This document shows, in pieces, positions 1-8,570 of a DNA stretch of 42,668 nucleotides (within the stretch, counting starts at the first letter, position 1; each line of letters opens with the position of its first letter). Source of the stretch: Nemertoderma westbladi (Eukaryota > Xenacoelomorpha > Nemertodermatida > Nemertodermatidae); the NCBI GenBank assembly GCA_032718475.1, contig JAUCBJ010003364.1, positions 1 through 42,668 on the forward strand, written 5' to 3'. The notes beneath the pieces are model-generated. The model saw only the letters and a program-made list of their open reading frames with translations, had not been told where the DNA came from and searched no databases. A program made the position numbers and the translations under genes.

Positions 1-575
1 ATAGAATCATAAAAATATGCCTTTCACAGTACACATACGGAGGAAATAGGTCTTAGATCCTCTAAAAACACCGATACAGCAATAATACGGTCTCTTACAC
101 TTATTAAATCAACTACAGAGTATTTTAAGGTAAAAGATAATAAAAATAACGGGGCAATTCAGCAAAGGCTTTTACATAGGTAGGCCTACTGCTGTACTGC
201 AGTACTGTCTGTTTGTATTACATGTATTACTGTATTAGGCCTACTGTATTATGTTGTAAAAATTTATCGGTTTATACTGCAGCAGACTACTGCAGTATTA
301 AAAAATTAAAAGGCGAGCGTAGTGAGTAAAGAAATTTTGGAGAAATATTAAGATTAACACAGTCAGACAGTAGCCTACTGCAGTACGTACAGTATTACAG
401 TAGTCGCCAGATAGGGCCTACCGGTAGTAGGTCAACCGACTGTTTTTCAATTACAGATGTGATTAAATTGCGAGCGGAGCGAGCAAGAAAATTTTAACAT
501 TTATAGGCCTAGTTCTGTAGTTCAGTAGTTATGCCAACGAACAGTTTTTTCAATACAGGTCGGTGATACAGTGAT
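1..575. other. Non-coding repeat-flank sequence, no gene seen
   Basis: No credible coding region was found. The stretch is AT-rich with scattered short palindromic motifs such as TAGGCCTAC and TACTGCAGTAC, and two AT-flanked GCGAGCG-type patches near 313 and 468. Similar GCGAGC patches occur inside the adjacent MITE, so this may be older debris of related repeats. That link is an inference. Confidence 0.5.
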
Positions 576-583
576 ATCTGGAT

Positions 584-1376
584 CAGGGATGGCAAAAACC
601 ATGGTTTTTTGAAAAAAAATTTTTGGTTTTGGTTTTATTGTTTGGTTTTTTATAGTTTTTTTCGGTTTTTTATGGTTTTTTATGGTTTTTCTGTGGTTTA
701 ATTAAATCCAATACAGCAATGGTGGCAATACATACAAATGTAGGGTCTACGTACAGACGTACAACAGTCTGACAGTATAACCCTTGCAGCCTTGCCTGCT
801 TGCTGCCTTGCTCTTGCCCAATACTGCAATAGAACAAAATACTGGAATAACTGATAACTGAATAAAGCCACATACCATGCATACAGTATGCTGGTTTGAG
901 GCGTTTCTTCTGCTGTTCTGTCCTTACTCTACGCCAGCGAAGCACGAAGCGAGCAAACCCTTTTCATTAACATTGCAAAATGAACAGATGAAAAAGAAAC
1001 GCGAGCAAAACTCAAAGTGAGAGAAATTTGTTCATTCTAACAGCTGAACAGTGCAAAACAGCAAAATGATAAGATAAGGAAACGCGAGCAAAACTCAAAG
1101 TGAGCGAAATTTTTTCCTTCTAACAGTGCAAAATGAAAAAGAAACGAGTCGAGCAAAACTCAAAGTGTTCGAAATTTTTTCATTCTAACAGTGCAAAATG
1201 AAAAAGAAATGTGACTACCAGTCTGCTTTATATTATTTACAGCGTTAATTATAAAATTTTATGAAAAACCATAAAAAACCATAAAAAACCAATTTTTTCG
1301 CCTTTTTTTTAAAGTTGGTTAAACCAAAAAACCATAAAAAACTAATGGTGAGAAAAACCATTGGTTGCCAACCCTG
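584..1376. mobile_element. hAT-like non-autonomous element (MITE), 793 bp, with 8-bp target duplication
   Basis: The element starts CAGGGATGGCAAAAACCATGG and its far end, read on the other strand, starts CAGGGTTGGCAACCAATGG, so the termini are imperfect inverted repeats. The 8 bases ATCTGGAT lie directly before it (576-583) and directly after it (1377-1384), a perfect target-site duplication. Eight-base duplications and CAGGG-type termini are known for the hAT superfamily. The subterminal parts are degenerate GGTTTTTTAT repeats on the left (about 600-700) and their complement on the right (about 1260-1360). No transposase is present, so it would need a helper in trans. The family assignment rests on termini and duplication only. 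Confidence 0.8.
973..1208. repeat. Three internal tandem copies inside the hAT-like MITE
   Basis: A block reading GCGAGCAAAACTCAAAGTG followed by GAAATTT, TTCATTCTAACAG and TGCAAAATGA-type sequence occurs three times, with cores starting near 1001, 1084 and 1149. Spacing is uneven (about 83 and 65 bases) because the first copy has extra sequence. The copies lie wholly inside the element and probably amplified within it. Confidence 0.7.
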
Positions 1377-1384
1377 ATCTGGAT

Positions 1385-1987
1385 ATAGGCGATTTTGGAC
1401 TTGATCCAATTTTGGAACTTGCTAAGTCAAAATTGGACTTCCATTCAGCCATTCCAATATCGGAATTAATTTGGATATGACTGTATGAATTACAGTGAAT
1501 TTTCCACGGCCTACAATTTTTTCAGACGGGATTTGAAATTTAACCTACATGTTCTTTACTGCAAAATAAGAGTATTAACCGTGCACGAGAAAATTCCACG
1601 GTGCACCACAAAGACAACCGACATTTAAAGTTTTGTGCATCCAATTTTGGACTTTAGGTCCAATTGTTGTCTTTCCATCAGCACTATACTACACTGTACG
1701 TACAGTACACTGCAGTAAAATGGCATAATGGGTAGCGTATTGTTTGTATTGAACAGCACATAGCAGCACTTAACACTTACTGACTTAAGCCCACAGTTTT
1801 CTTTCTGAATGAAAATGATCTTTAGGTCTACTCTATTTTGTTTCACTTTCTGACTTGTCAATGTACATACGTAAATTGATTTTAAAAACTAGAACGTCAA
1901 TAAATATCAATATCATCAGAATGTGAAATAAAGTCTGCACTGCAAACCATCTCAAACCACCTAAAAAAACGTGAAGAAAACGACTGA
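1385..1987. other. Intergenic, no gene seen
   Basis: There is no supported gene. The phrase CAATTTTGGACTT or its variants recurs near 1409-1440 and 1640, which suggests a small diverged repeat. The only longer open frame here (minus strand, about 78 codons) has no recognisable domain. Confidence 0.5.
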
Positions 1988-2674
1988 AACAATCCGATCA
2001 AACGTTTAAGAGACCTTTCGTGCAGCACATGGGGTACTGTAACAATCTGTTGAAATGATTAAGATACCTTCCACCTTCCTGCATTCACACAATATGTGCT
2101 GATGTGAGATACTGAAACAATCCGTTGAAACGTTTAAGAGACCTTCGTGCAGCATGTGGGGTACTGTAACAATCTGTTGAAACGTTTGTGAGCTGGTGAG
2201 ACCTTCATGCAGCACATGGGATACTGTAACATTGTGTAACAATCTGATAAAACGTTTGAGAGACCTTCGCGCATCACGTGACGTGGGGTACTATAACAAT
2301 TTATGGAAACGTTTAAAAGACCTTCACGCAGTATGTGAGAAACTGAAACAATCTGTTGAAACGTTTGAGACCTTCGCGCAGCATGTGGCAAACTGTAACA
2401 TTGTGTAACAAGCTGTTGAAACGTTTAAGATACCTTCGTGCAGCACGTGTAGTACTGAAACAATCTGTTGAAACGTTTAAGATACCTTCCTGCCTTCACG
2501 CAGTAGGGTATGTGAGATACTGAAACAATCTGTTGAAACGTTTGAGACCTTCGCGCAGCAAGTGGCGTAATGTACTATAACATTGTGTAACAATCTGTTG
2601 AAACGTTTAAGATCCCTTCGCGCAGCACGTGATGTACTCCAACATTGTGTAACAAACTCTTCAAACATTTACGA
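1988..2674. repeat. Degenerate minisatellite, 12 copies of a roughly 57-bp unit
   Basis: The phrase AACAATCTGTTGAAACG, with variants, starts each of 12 successive units, followed by TTTAAGA, ACCTTCG and GCAGCACGTG-type sequence. Unit length varies from about 45 to 75 bases through internal indels such as extra AACATTGTGT blocks. Overlapping short open frames on both strands here are only translations of the repeat. Many units keep a CACGTG or CATGTG core, which could be bound by E-box factors. That is speculation. Confidence 0.8.
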
Positions 2675-2676
2675 GA

Positions 2677-2856
2677 CAAAAAAACTTTTTGTAGATTTCA
2701 ACTCAGTTCGCACATTAGATGTCATCAAATGGTTAACAGCTTCACTTCACAGCTTCACACTTCGATTCGAATTGTGAAGCTGTGAAGTGAAGCTGTTAAC
2801 CATTTTATGACATCTAATGTGCGAACTGAGTTGAAATTCGACAAAAAGTTTTTTTG
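2677..2856. mobile_element. Near-perfect 180-bp palindromic (fold-back) element
   Basis: The left arm (about 2677-2760) begins CAAAAAAACTTTTTGTAG. The right arm (about 2773-2856) is its reverse complement with one substitution and a small indel. The arms are about 83 bases with a loop of about 12 bases around TTCGATTCGAAT. It sits directly after the last unit of the preceding minisatellite. No clear target duplication was seen, so it is called a fold-back element on structure alone. High arm identity indicates recent origin or gene conversion. Confidence 0.8.
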
Positions 2857-3182
2857 GACCACCATCTCTCATTTACATGAGGTCAAAATTAACCTCAAAG
2901 GAATCCCTGAATCCAGGAATCATTTGAGAAACAAAGGGGTACACAATGGTTATTTATCTTGACAGTTGACATCTTGATGCAGTGATGCTTGATGTTTCTT
3001 TATGTACAGACAGATGTATACCTGCCAGCCTGTCCTGTACCGTATTTCTGTATGTATACTATAGCCGTATACTGTCAGACTGTGTACTGAATGTATACAG
3101 GTATAGGCCTATCTCTTATCTGTATTCTCTGGCTATTGCATGCTTTCAGTACCGGTAATTGCATTTAATATTTTTATTTCTG
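2857..3182 (+). other. Region upstream of the B55 gene, candidate 5' UTR or promoter
   Basis: This stretch separates the palindrome from the B55 start codon. No convincing TATA box or initiator was identified. It contains several TGTACAG/TGTATAC-type short palindromic motifs. It may hold the transcription start, or only part of a 5' UTR if there are further upstream non-coding exons. Confidence 0.35.
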
Positions 3183-3394
3183 ATGGCGACATCGAATCCC
3201 GATATCCAGTGGTCCTTTTCACAAGTAAAAGGCACCGTCGATGAGGATATTTCCGAGGCTGATATTATATCAGCTGTTGAGTTTAACCAAGATGGATCTC
3301 TGTTAGCAACTGGTGATAAGGGCGGACGCGTGGTTATATTTCAAAGACACATTGCGAATAAATTACCGTGTGCTACAGAATATAACCTCTACAG
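3183..3394 (+). CDS. ppp2r2: B55 coding exon 1
   Basis: This exon encodes residues 1-70 plus two bases of a split serine codon, covering the first propeller strands ([20 protein letters not shown]). It ends ...TACAG before the donor GTATGT at 3395. The segment [16 protein letters not shown] corresponds to a loop that varies among B55 proteins. Confidence 0.93.
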
Positions 3395-6300
3395 GTATGT
3401 TTTTTTTATTTATACCGGCACCGGGCGTCATTGTTTATTCAGTTACACTTACATACAGTACAGTAGGCCTACTGAACTGAACAGCTGAACCGGCAGACAG
3501 GCGTTGTCGTTGAATGCATGTTAAACCTTACGCACTGTTCACTGTGGCACTTTATTTCATCATTTTCTTTCATTATTTCAGTACATTCCAAAGCCACGAG
3601 CCAGAGTTTGACTACCTTAAAAGCCTGGAGATCGAGGAAAAAATAAATAAAATCCGGTGGTTGCCACGGCAGAACTCTGCGCACTTCCTTCTCTCAACCA
3701 ACGATAAAACTGTAAAACTCTGGAAACTCCAGGAGAAAGAGAAAACCGCAACCGGGTTTAATTTACGGGATGAGAACGGCGACCGACTGGCGGACGCCAA
3801 CATAACGGCGTTGCGAATCCCAAAGTTTAAACCGTCCGAGTTGGTAGTGGAGGCGAGTCCCAGACGGGTGTTCGCCAACGGCCACACCTACCATATTAAC
3901 TCAATCAGTCTGAACAGCGATAATGAAACATTTATATCGGCGGACGATCTTCGGATTAACTTGTGGCACCAGAGGATCACGGATCATTGTTTCCAGATCG
4001 TGGATATCAAACCAGTTAATATGGAAGAGTTGACCGAGGTAGGTATCTTATATAGACCCAGCCGTGGCGTGTCGTGGCAATACATTTTTTTATATATTAA
4101 AATGGTGGTGTGATAGTCGACGGCCACTGGCCGGGCCGGAAATAGTTTATATGGGGTGGTTCCGGTATTTTATAATGGGTTTTAACACTCGCCGAACTCA
4201 AGAGAACTCCAATCATAAAGCACAGACTATTTTATGAAATCCCTGCGGAGGTATCTAAAGGTCAACTAAAGCCTCTCCCCAAGAAAGGAGACCTCGGTAT
4301 ACCAACAAACTATCGTGGGATCTGTCAGCTTGTGGTAGCTGCCAAAATATACAATAAAATGATTCTATATAGGATTAGGCCTCACATAGAGAAACTACTG
4401 CGTAACCCTATTACCACTGAGGTGTTTTGACCATTAGCACCACTGGGGGGGGGGGGGGGGCGATTTCTAAAAACTAATAGTGTGGCAGTGTTGGCTAGAT
4501 TTAGTAGGTTTTTCAAGACGCTGAATCGAATGTGATTATATTCCATTTCCAAAAATTGTTCGTGCACCTAAGAAGTGGGCGTGGCACTTCAAATTTTGAA
4601 AAATTAGATATTCAGAAAATGCCCCTAATTTTTTATTTCAACGCATCTTTATAGGTTTTCTGGGCCGCTGAATCGATTGAAAGTAATATAGAAGCCTGAA
4701 GACTTAGTGGTTCGCCATTTTTGATGTACCAAAATTAGGGCGTGGCACTTCAAATTTTGAAAAATGAAATGAAAAATTTTGGTGCACCAAAAATGGCGAA
4801 CCACTAAGTCTTCAGGCTTCTATATTACTTTCAATCAATTCAGCGCTTCAGAAAACCAATAAAAATGCTTCGAAATAAACACTTTAGTAGTAAATTTTCC
4901 GAATAAAGTAATTTTGAAATTTTAAAGTGCCACGCCCTAATTTTGGTGCCCCAAGAATGACGTACCACTACACTTACATACTTGTATAGAGCATTAGAGT
5001 GATCCAAACCAATAAAAATGAATAAAAATAGCCCAAACATAAATAATTACTAAATCACGAATGACTTTGTAAAATTCGAAAATTTCAAAAAATTTGGTGC
5101 TGGAGACCAAATTTTGAGGTGGCACCCACATCGAAAAGTAGAAATCCAATTGCAACGTCGTTTTTTGCAAAAGATGCGGCATTAAATTTGGCTAATTCTC
5201 AATAAAAATTGGGCCGGTACGTAATGTGGTTGCATAGTTACAGCAACTAAAAACTAGGAAGTGGCCGATTCGCCCCCCCCCCCCCCCCCCCCCCCCCGTT
5301 GTAATAGGGTTAAGAGCCAAAACGGATTTCGACCAGGTAGATCAACAATAGCTCCGATACTTGCACTACGGAGACTGATTGAAGGAATTAAGTCGAAGAA
5401 TCTCCCCGCAGTCATGACTTTTGTCGACTCCATCCATAGAGGTAAAATGCTTGAAATCCTAAGAACTTATGGAATACCAGAAGTAATTGTTGCTAGCATT
5501 GGAATGCTATATTGTGATACAGAAGCGCAGGTACTCTCACCAGATGGTGAAACTGAGTTTTTCTCAATCCTGGCTGGCGTACTGCAAGGTGACACATTAG
5601 CACCATTACTATTTGTAATTGTGCTGGATTACGCAATGAGGACGGCCACAAAGGGTGAAGATCTGGGATTCACACTATAGAACGCAGAAGTAGTAGATAT
5701 CCGGCAACTACAGTCACAGACACCGACTTTGCGGATGAAAATGTATTGTGTGACATGCAGTCTAGAGATGGCTTAGCAGGGAACACGTTCTTAACCAAAT
5801 AATAATCCACTTATCTTGTTCTGCTTATCTTGTTCTTGTGCAATGGTAAATGCATTTACCAAAGTTGTGATAATTGAATGCTACTCCCATCAAGCCATTT
5901 TGCTGTTATGGTCCAGTCCAGTATCCATTATTTATTGAACCGGTTATTATAATTGTGCATATGTTTATTATGTATTACAAAACGCTATATGTTTATTAAT
6001 TTAAGGTAATAACAGCTGCGGAGTTCCACCCGAACCAATGCAACCTGTTCGTATACAGTACGAGTCGCGGTACCATTCGTCTCTGCGACCAGCGCCAGAA
6101 CGCCATCTGCGACGCCCACGTGAAACTCTTCGAGGAACCGGAGGATCCGTCGACCAAGAGTTTCTTCTCCGAGATCATCTCCTCCATATCCGACGTCAAG
6201 TTCAGCAACTCGGGCCGCTACATGATCTCCCGGGACTATCTGTCCGTGAAGGTGTGGGACCTCCAGATGGAGAAGCGCCCCGTGGAGACCTACCAGGTCC

Positions 6301-6671
6301 ATGAATACCTCCGATCGAAACTGTGCTCGCTCTACGAGAACGACTGCATCTTCGACAAGTTCGAGTGCTGCTGGGGCCGGGGCGACAACCAGATCATGAC
6401 CGGATCCTACAACAACTTTTTCCGAATGTTCGACCGACCGGGGAAGAAGGACGTGACCCTGGAAGCCTCGCGGGACATCGTGAAACCCGGGACTGTGCTG
6501 AAACCGCGACGGGTTAGCTCCACGGGCAAGAGAAAGAAGGATGAGATCAGTGTGGATAGTTTAAACTTTATGAGGAAGATTCTCCACACGGCTTGGCACC
6601 CGAAGGACAACGTGATCGCCGTCGCAGCCACCAATAGTTTATACTTGTTTGAGGGGAAGTCGGTATCGTGA
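3183..6671 (+). CDS. ppp2r2: Serine/threonine protein phosphatase 2A 55-kDa regulatory subunit B (PPP2R2/B55), complete, 3 coding exons
   Basis: The joined exons 3183-3394, 3582-4038 and 6006-6671 give 1335 bases, or 444 residues, close to the roughly 447 of animal B55 proteins. B55 is the seven-bladed WD40 propeller that directs the PP2A A/C core enzyme to substrates in mitosis and signalling. Diagnostic stretches are [11 protein letters not shown] (residues about 7-17), [17 protein letters not shown] (75-91), [10 protein letters not shown] (109-118), [10 protein letters not shown] (191-200), [17 protein letters not shown] (264-280) and the C-terminal [13 protein letters not shown] and ILHTAWHPK blocks. 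All introns obey GT-AG and reading frame is kept across both. The start is the ATG of [10 protein letters not shown]; an in-frame ATG eight codons upstream is less likely because its peptide (MHLIFLFL) is not B55-like. Paralogue (alpha to delta) cannot be assigned; invertebrates usually have one. Confidence 0.96.
3395..3581 (+). other. B55 intron 1 (187 bp)
   Basis: The intron begins GTATGT and ends in a pyrimidine-rich tract closing TTATTTCAG. It carries no recognised element beyond a CAGTAGGCCTACTG palindrome near 3460. Confidence 0.9.
3582..4038 (+). CDS. ppp2r2: B55 coding exon 2
   Basis: It encodes residues 71-223, from the split serine through [12 protein letters not shown] to NMEELTE. 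The exon ends on a codon boundary before donor GTAGGT. It covers the middle blades, including the [20 protein letters not shown] block that is conserved in the family. Confidence 0.94.
4405..5310. mobile_element. TA-flanked fold-back element (906 bp) inserted in the reverse transcriptase
   Basis: The left end is ACCCTATTAC and the right end is its exact complement GTAATAGGGT. Both are flanked by TA (4403-4404 and 5311-5312). Removing the element and one TA rejoins the RT reading frame exactly (…LLR|KSQNGF…), which defines the insertion. Inside the left end is a G16 run (4445-4460) and inside the right end a C25 run (5273-5297), each next to a CGATT/CTAAAAACTA-type block. The two halves form a long imperfect inverted repeat; the phrase GGGCGTGGCACTTCAAATTT occurs near 4577 and 4738 and inverted near 4925. 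No transposase is encoded. A TA target suggests Tc1/mariner-type mobilisation, though a TAA or degenerate TTAA site cannot be excluded. Confidence 0.8.
4675..4836. repeat. Perfect 49-bp inverted repeat at the centre of the fold-back element
   Basis: Positions 4675-4723 (starting GATTGAAAGTAATATAGAAG) are the exact reverse complement of 4788-4836, separated by 64 bases. Similarity continues outward less perfectly, for example GGTTTTCTGGGCCGCTGAAT on the left against the inverted form of ATTCAGCGCTTCAGAAAACC on the right. Outward decay with a perfect core is what repeated conversion or a recent core duplication would leave. Confidence 0.85.
6006..6671 (+). CDS. ppp2r2: B55 coding exon 3 with stop codon
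   Basis: It encodes residues 224-444, from [10 protein letters not shown] to the final [10 protein letters not shown] and TGA at 6669-6671. It holds the last blades with [19 protein letters not shown] and [14 protein letters not shown]. This long uninterrupted exon corresponds to several exons in vertebrates. The first two thirds are clearly richer in G/C at third codon positions than exons 1 and 2, after which composition relaxes. Open frames on other strands in this interval are shadows of this exon. Confidence 0.96.
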   Translation, partial: VITAAEFHPNQCNLFVYSTSRGTIRLCDQRQNAICDAHVKLFEEPEDPSTKSFFSEIISSISDVKFSNSGRYMISRDYLSVKVWDLQMEKRPVETYQVHEYLRSKLCSLYENDCIFDKFECCWGRGDNQIMTGSYNNFFRMFDRPGKKDVTLEASRDIVKPGTVLKPRRVSSTGKRKKDEISVDSLNFMRKILHTAWHPKDNVIAVAATNSLYLFEGKSVS

Positions 6672-8453
6672 TTCTGTAGCCCCTAACTATCCCCGAATAC
6701 CTAAGGAATCGTGTCTTACCGGGGATACGATTATCATATAGTCTGGCAATTATTCTCGTCCCAAATAAACGTGGATATCAATTAGCCGACCCGGTCGTTT
6801 ACAGTAGTTCCTACCTTGAATTGTTCGGTTAAGATCACCTGTCATTGTTGAGCGGTTTTATAATCAGCTGTGTAGGTTGCCAAATTTCTCGTCCCCCCTG
6901 GGTGAGTCTAACTAGTTTTATGGGCCGTTTTATTGCCGTTTTATTTATCTCGATACATATTATGTGCCATATTCCCTACTTTAAACATCTAGTTCTACCT
7001 TGATTGTGGTTGACCTTTCTGGATAACGGTATCTTTTAACAATTGTGACTTTTCTTGATAGCGTGATATGTGGGTACACGAATATAATAACCAAGTTCCT
7101 ACTATCAGAGAGACATCTGTTAGTATCCCCCCCCCCCCCCCCTCCCCCCCAACCTTCCCATCGATCCTCTTTTGAGGTGCTTCCCCTTACATCCACGGCT
7201 GCTCCTAACTTACCGCCACTGTTTTTCACTAATTAATTTGTCAGAATGTCATATAAACTCAATTATTTGTACGATTAGAAACAAAACACTATTGTTTCAG
7301 ATAAATAGATAATTATCGTTAATTTGTCTGATTTGTTATAATTTTTAGGTCTTATAATTATTAATATACGCGACTTCTAGGATTTTTTGTTGTTGTACGT
7401 TATTTTAGATTTTACATTGTGATTATTCGTCAACAGTCGTTTATTGCATTTCATCAACCCACAACTTCTCCTGCTATTTCTTTTCCATCTCCGTGATTCA
7501 CAAAGTCTCAGGTACACGATCATGCGCGCCCAGGTCCCTCTTGATTTGTACACAGAAATTTCCGTTATCGAATTCTATTTTTACCACTTTTTTCAGTGAG
7601 TTCTTTACTAGCAGTTTGTAATTGTGCTATGCAAAATATCCAACCAACAGGAAAGCTTTTCTGTTTACATTTAAACGCGTTACAATTCTAAAAATTAATT
7701 TAATGCTAGATTTATCCTCTGATAATAACATCACAGTTGTTTTAATTGATTGTAAAACACCCCGGTGGTGTTGCCTTTGGTACCATGAAAGAATGTTGAC
7801 AAGCGAATCTGAAAGCGATAGGAAAATCAATACAATTTGTATCGGATTAATATGAAAATATATTCGGTTCCTAAGTAACCTCCGGTTAGGCTTTAGTTTA
7901 ACTTGATATTTATATGAAATTTTCTGTTTTAATTTCCCATACGTAGTTTTATATTTTTTCTGAATTTACAATTCTCTGTTTTAACAGATAATTAATTATG
8001 TAATAAGTTATATTATTACTAAGGATAAACAATGACTATTTATATCTCGTTTATGGGTTTTGTCTTTTTCTATTAAGCATACACGTTTATCATTATTAAT
8101 GTAATTGTTAAATTATATTTTTCATGTGATTCGTTTGAAAGAGGTTTCTATCGAGTACTACTTGCTACATAATAGTCAATTATTTTGGTAATTTTCCTTT
8201 CAGATTCCAATTATATACAATACAATTCCAGTTGTTATTAGGCCTCCTCTACTATGTTGTGTTCGTATTAGATGATTTGGGTCTCAGGATTTAGTAGTGA
8301 TTTTATTGACCTATTATTATTCGTTTTCGAATATTTTTTACCGCAGATATGTGAAAAGCGTGAAACGTGTATTTTTAGTAGAGTAAATTACTTTATGCAC
8401 CTGTTTTATTATGAATTGAGAATTCACACAAATTACAGATTGCACGATTTTAA
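6672..8453 (+). other. Non-coding, probable B55 3' UTR and downstream sequence
   Basis: No gene was found. After the stop codon the sequence becomes AT-rich with many T runs, as in long 3' UTRs. A poly-C stretch of 16 (7127-7142) followed by T and seven more C sits in the middle. The short open frames here have no recognisable similarity. How far the transcript extends cannot be read directly; candidate poly(A) signals are listed separately. Confidence 0.5.
6764..6769 (+). promoter_or_regulatory. Candidate proximal poly(A) signal AATAAA for B55
   Basis: A canonical AATAAA lies 93 bases after the stop codon. The downstream sequence is only weakly GT-rich, so usage is uncertain. Other AATAAA matches on the same strand are at 8452-8457 and 9584-9589. 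Confidence 0.4.
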
Positions 8454-8570
8454 TAAACCTTGTCCGGGAATTGTAATGTGATGTAGTGTCGTAACCCCCC
8501 CCCCCCCCCCCCAAATTTTTTTTTTGGAGGGGGTTGTCAATGAATTACGACACTACGCGGACAAGGTTTA
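8454..8570. repeat. 117-bp inverted repeat with poly-C stem base
   Basis: The left end TAAACCTTGTCCG is the complement of the right end CGGACAAGGTTTA, and TAGTGTCGTAA is matched inverted by TTACGACACTA. A C18 run (8495-8512) faces a GGAGGGGGTT segment across a short A/T loop, so the whole can fold as a hairpin. It overlaps the AATAAA at 8452-8457. It is probably a small fold-back MITE. Confidence 0.75.

Larger units (their letters stand above)
4197..5760 (+). pseudogene. Non-LTR retrotransposon reverse transcriptase fragment, interrupted and inactive
   Basis: The left piece (4197-4403) reads [19 protein letters not shown] and then [20 protein letters not shown], typical of the start of a LINE RT domain. 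The right piece (5312-5680) begins [20 protein letters not shown] and includes [20 protein letters not shown] (RT motif B region). Three faults mark it as dead: the fold-back insertion between the pieces, loss of the FKKAFD-type segment with the catalytic aspartate (the text runs [11 protein letters not shown]), and a frame change near 5680. After the frame change VTDTDFADE carries FADE where the active motif is FADD. It lies in the same orientation as the B55 gene. The clade is probably RTE-like, but a tree would be needed to tell. Confidence 0.88.
4039..6005 (+). other. B55 intron 2 (1,967 bp) carrying nested mobile elements
   Basis: The intron starts GTAGGT and ends TTTATTTAAG before exon 3. 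Between about 4197 and 5760 it contains a decayed LINE reverse transcriptase, split by a fold-back element. The 3' part (about 5770-6005) is AT-rich and includes the acceptor region. The acceptor tract is weak in pyrimidines, but the reading frame and the VITAAEFHP start of exon 3 fix the boundary. Confidence 0.9.

Noticed and set aside
2006-2777. Several short open frames on both strands
   Set aside because: They translate the degenerate minisatellite and the palindrome and share the same repeated peptide words.
3159-3182. Upstream in-frame ATG for B55 (MHLIFLFL extension)
   Set aside because: B55 proteins begin close to the DIQW motif; the eight extra hydrophobic residues are not family-like and probably come from 5' UTR.
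5261-5311. Start of the RT open frame at [12 protein letters not shown]
   Set aside because: The first 17 codons come from the C25 tract and the end of the fold-back insertion, so the apparent proline-rich start is not part of the reverse transcriptase.
5985-6302. Minus-strand open frame of 105 codons over B55 exon 3
   Set aside because: It is the antisense shadow of a GC-rich conserved coding exon and matches no known protein.
7045-7236. Proline-rich open frame
   Set aside because: It is produced by the poly-C tract at 7127-7149; the same applies to the proline-rich frames near 9970-10206 and 17255-17473.
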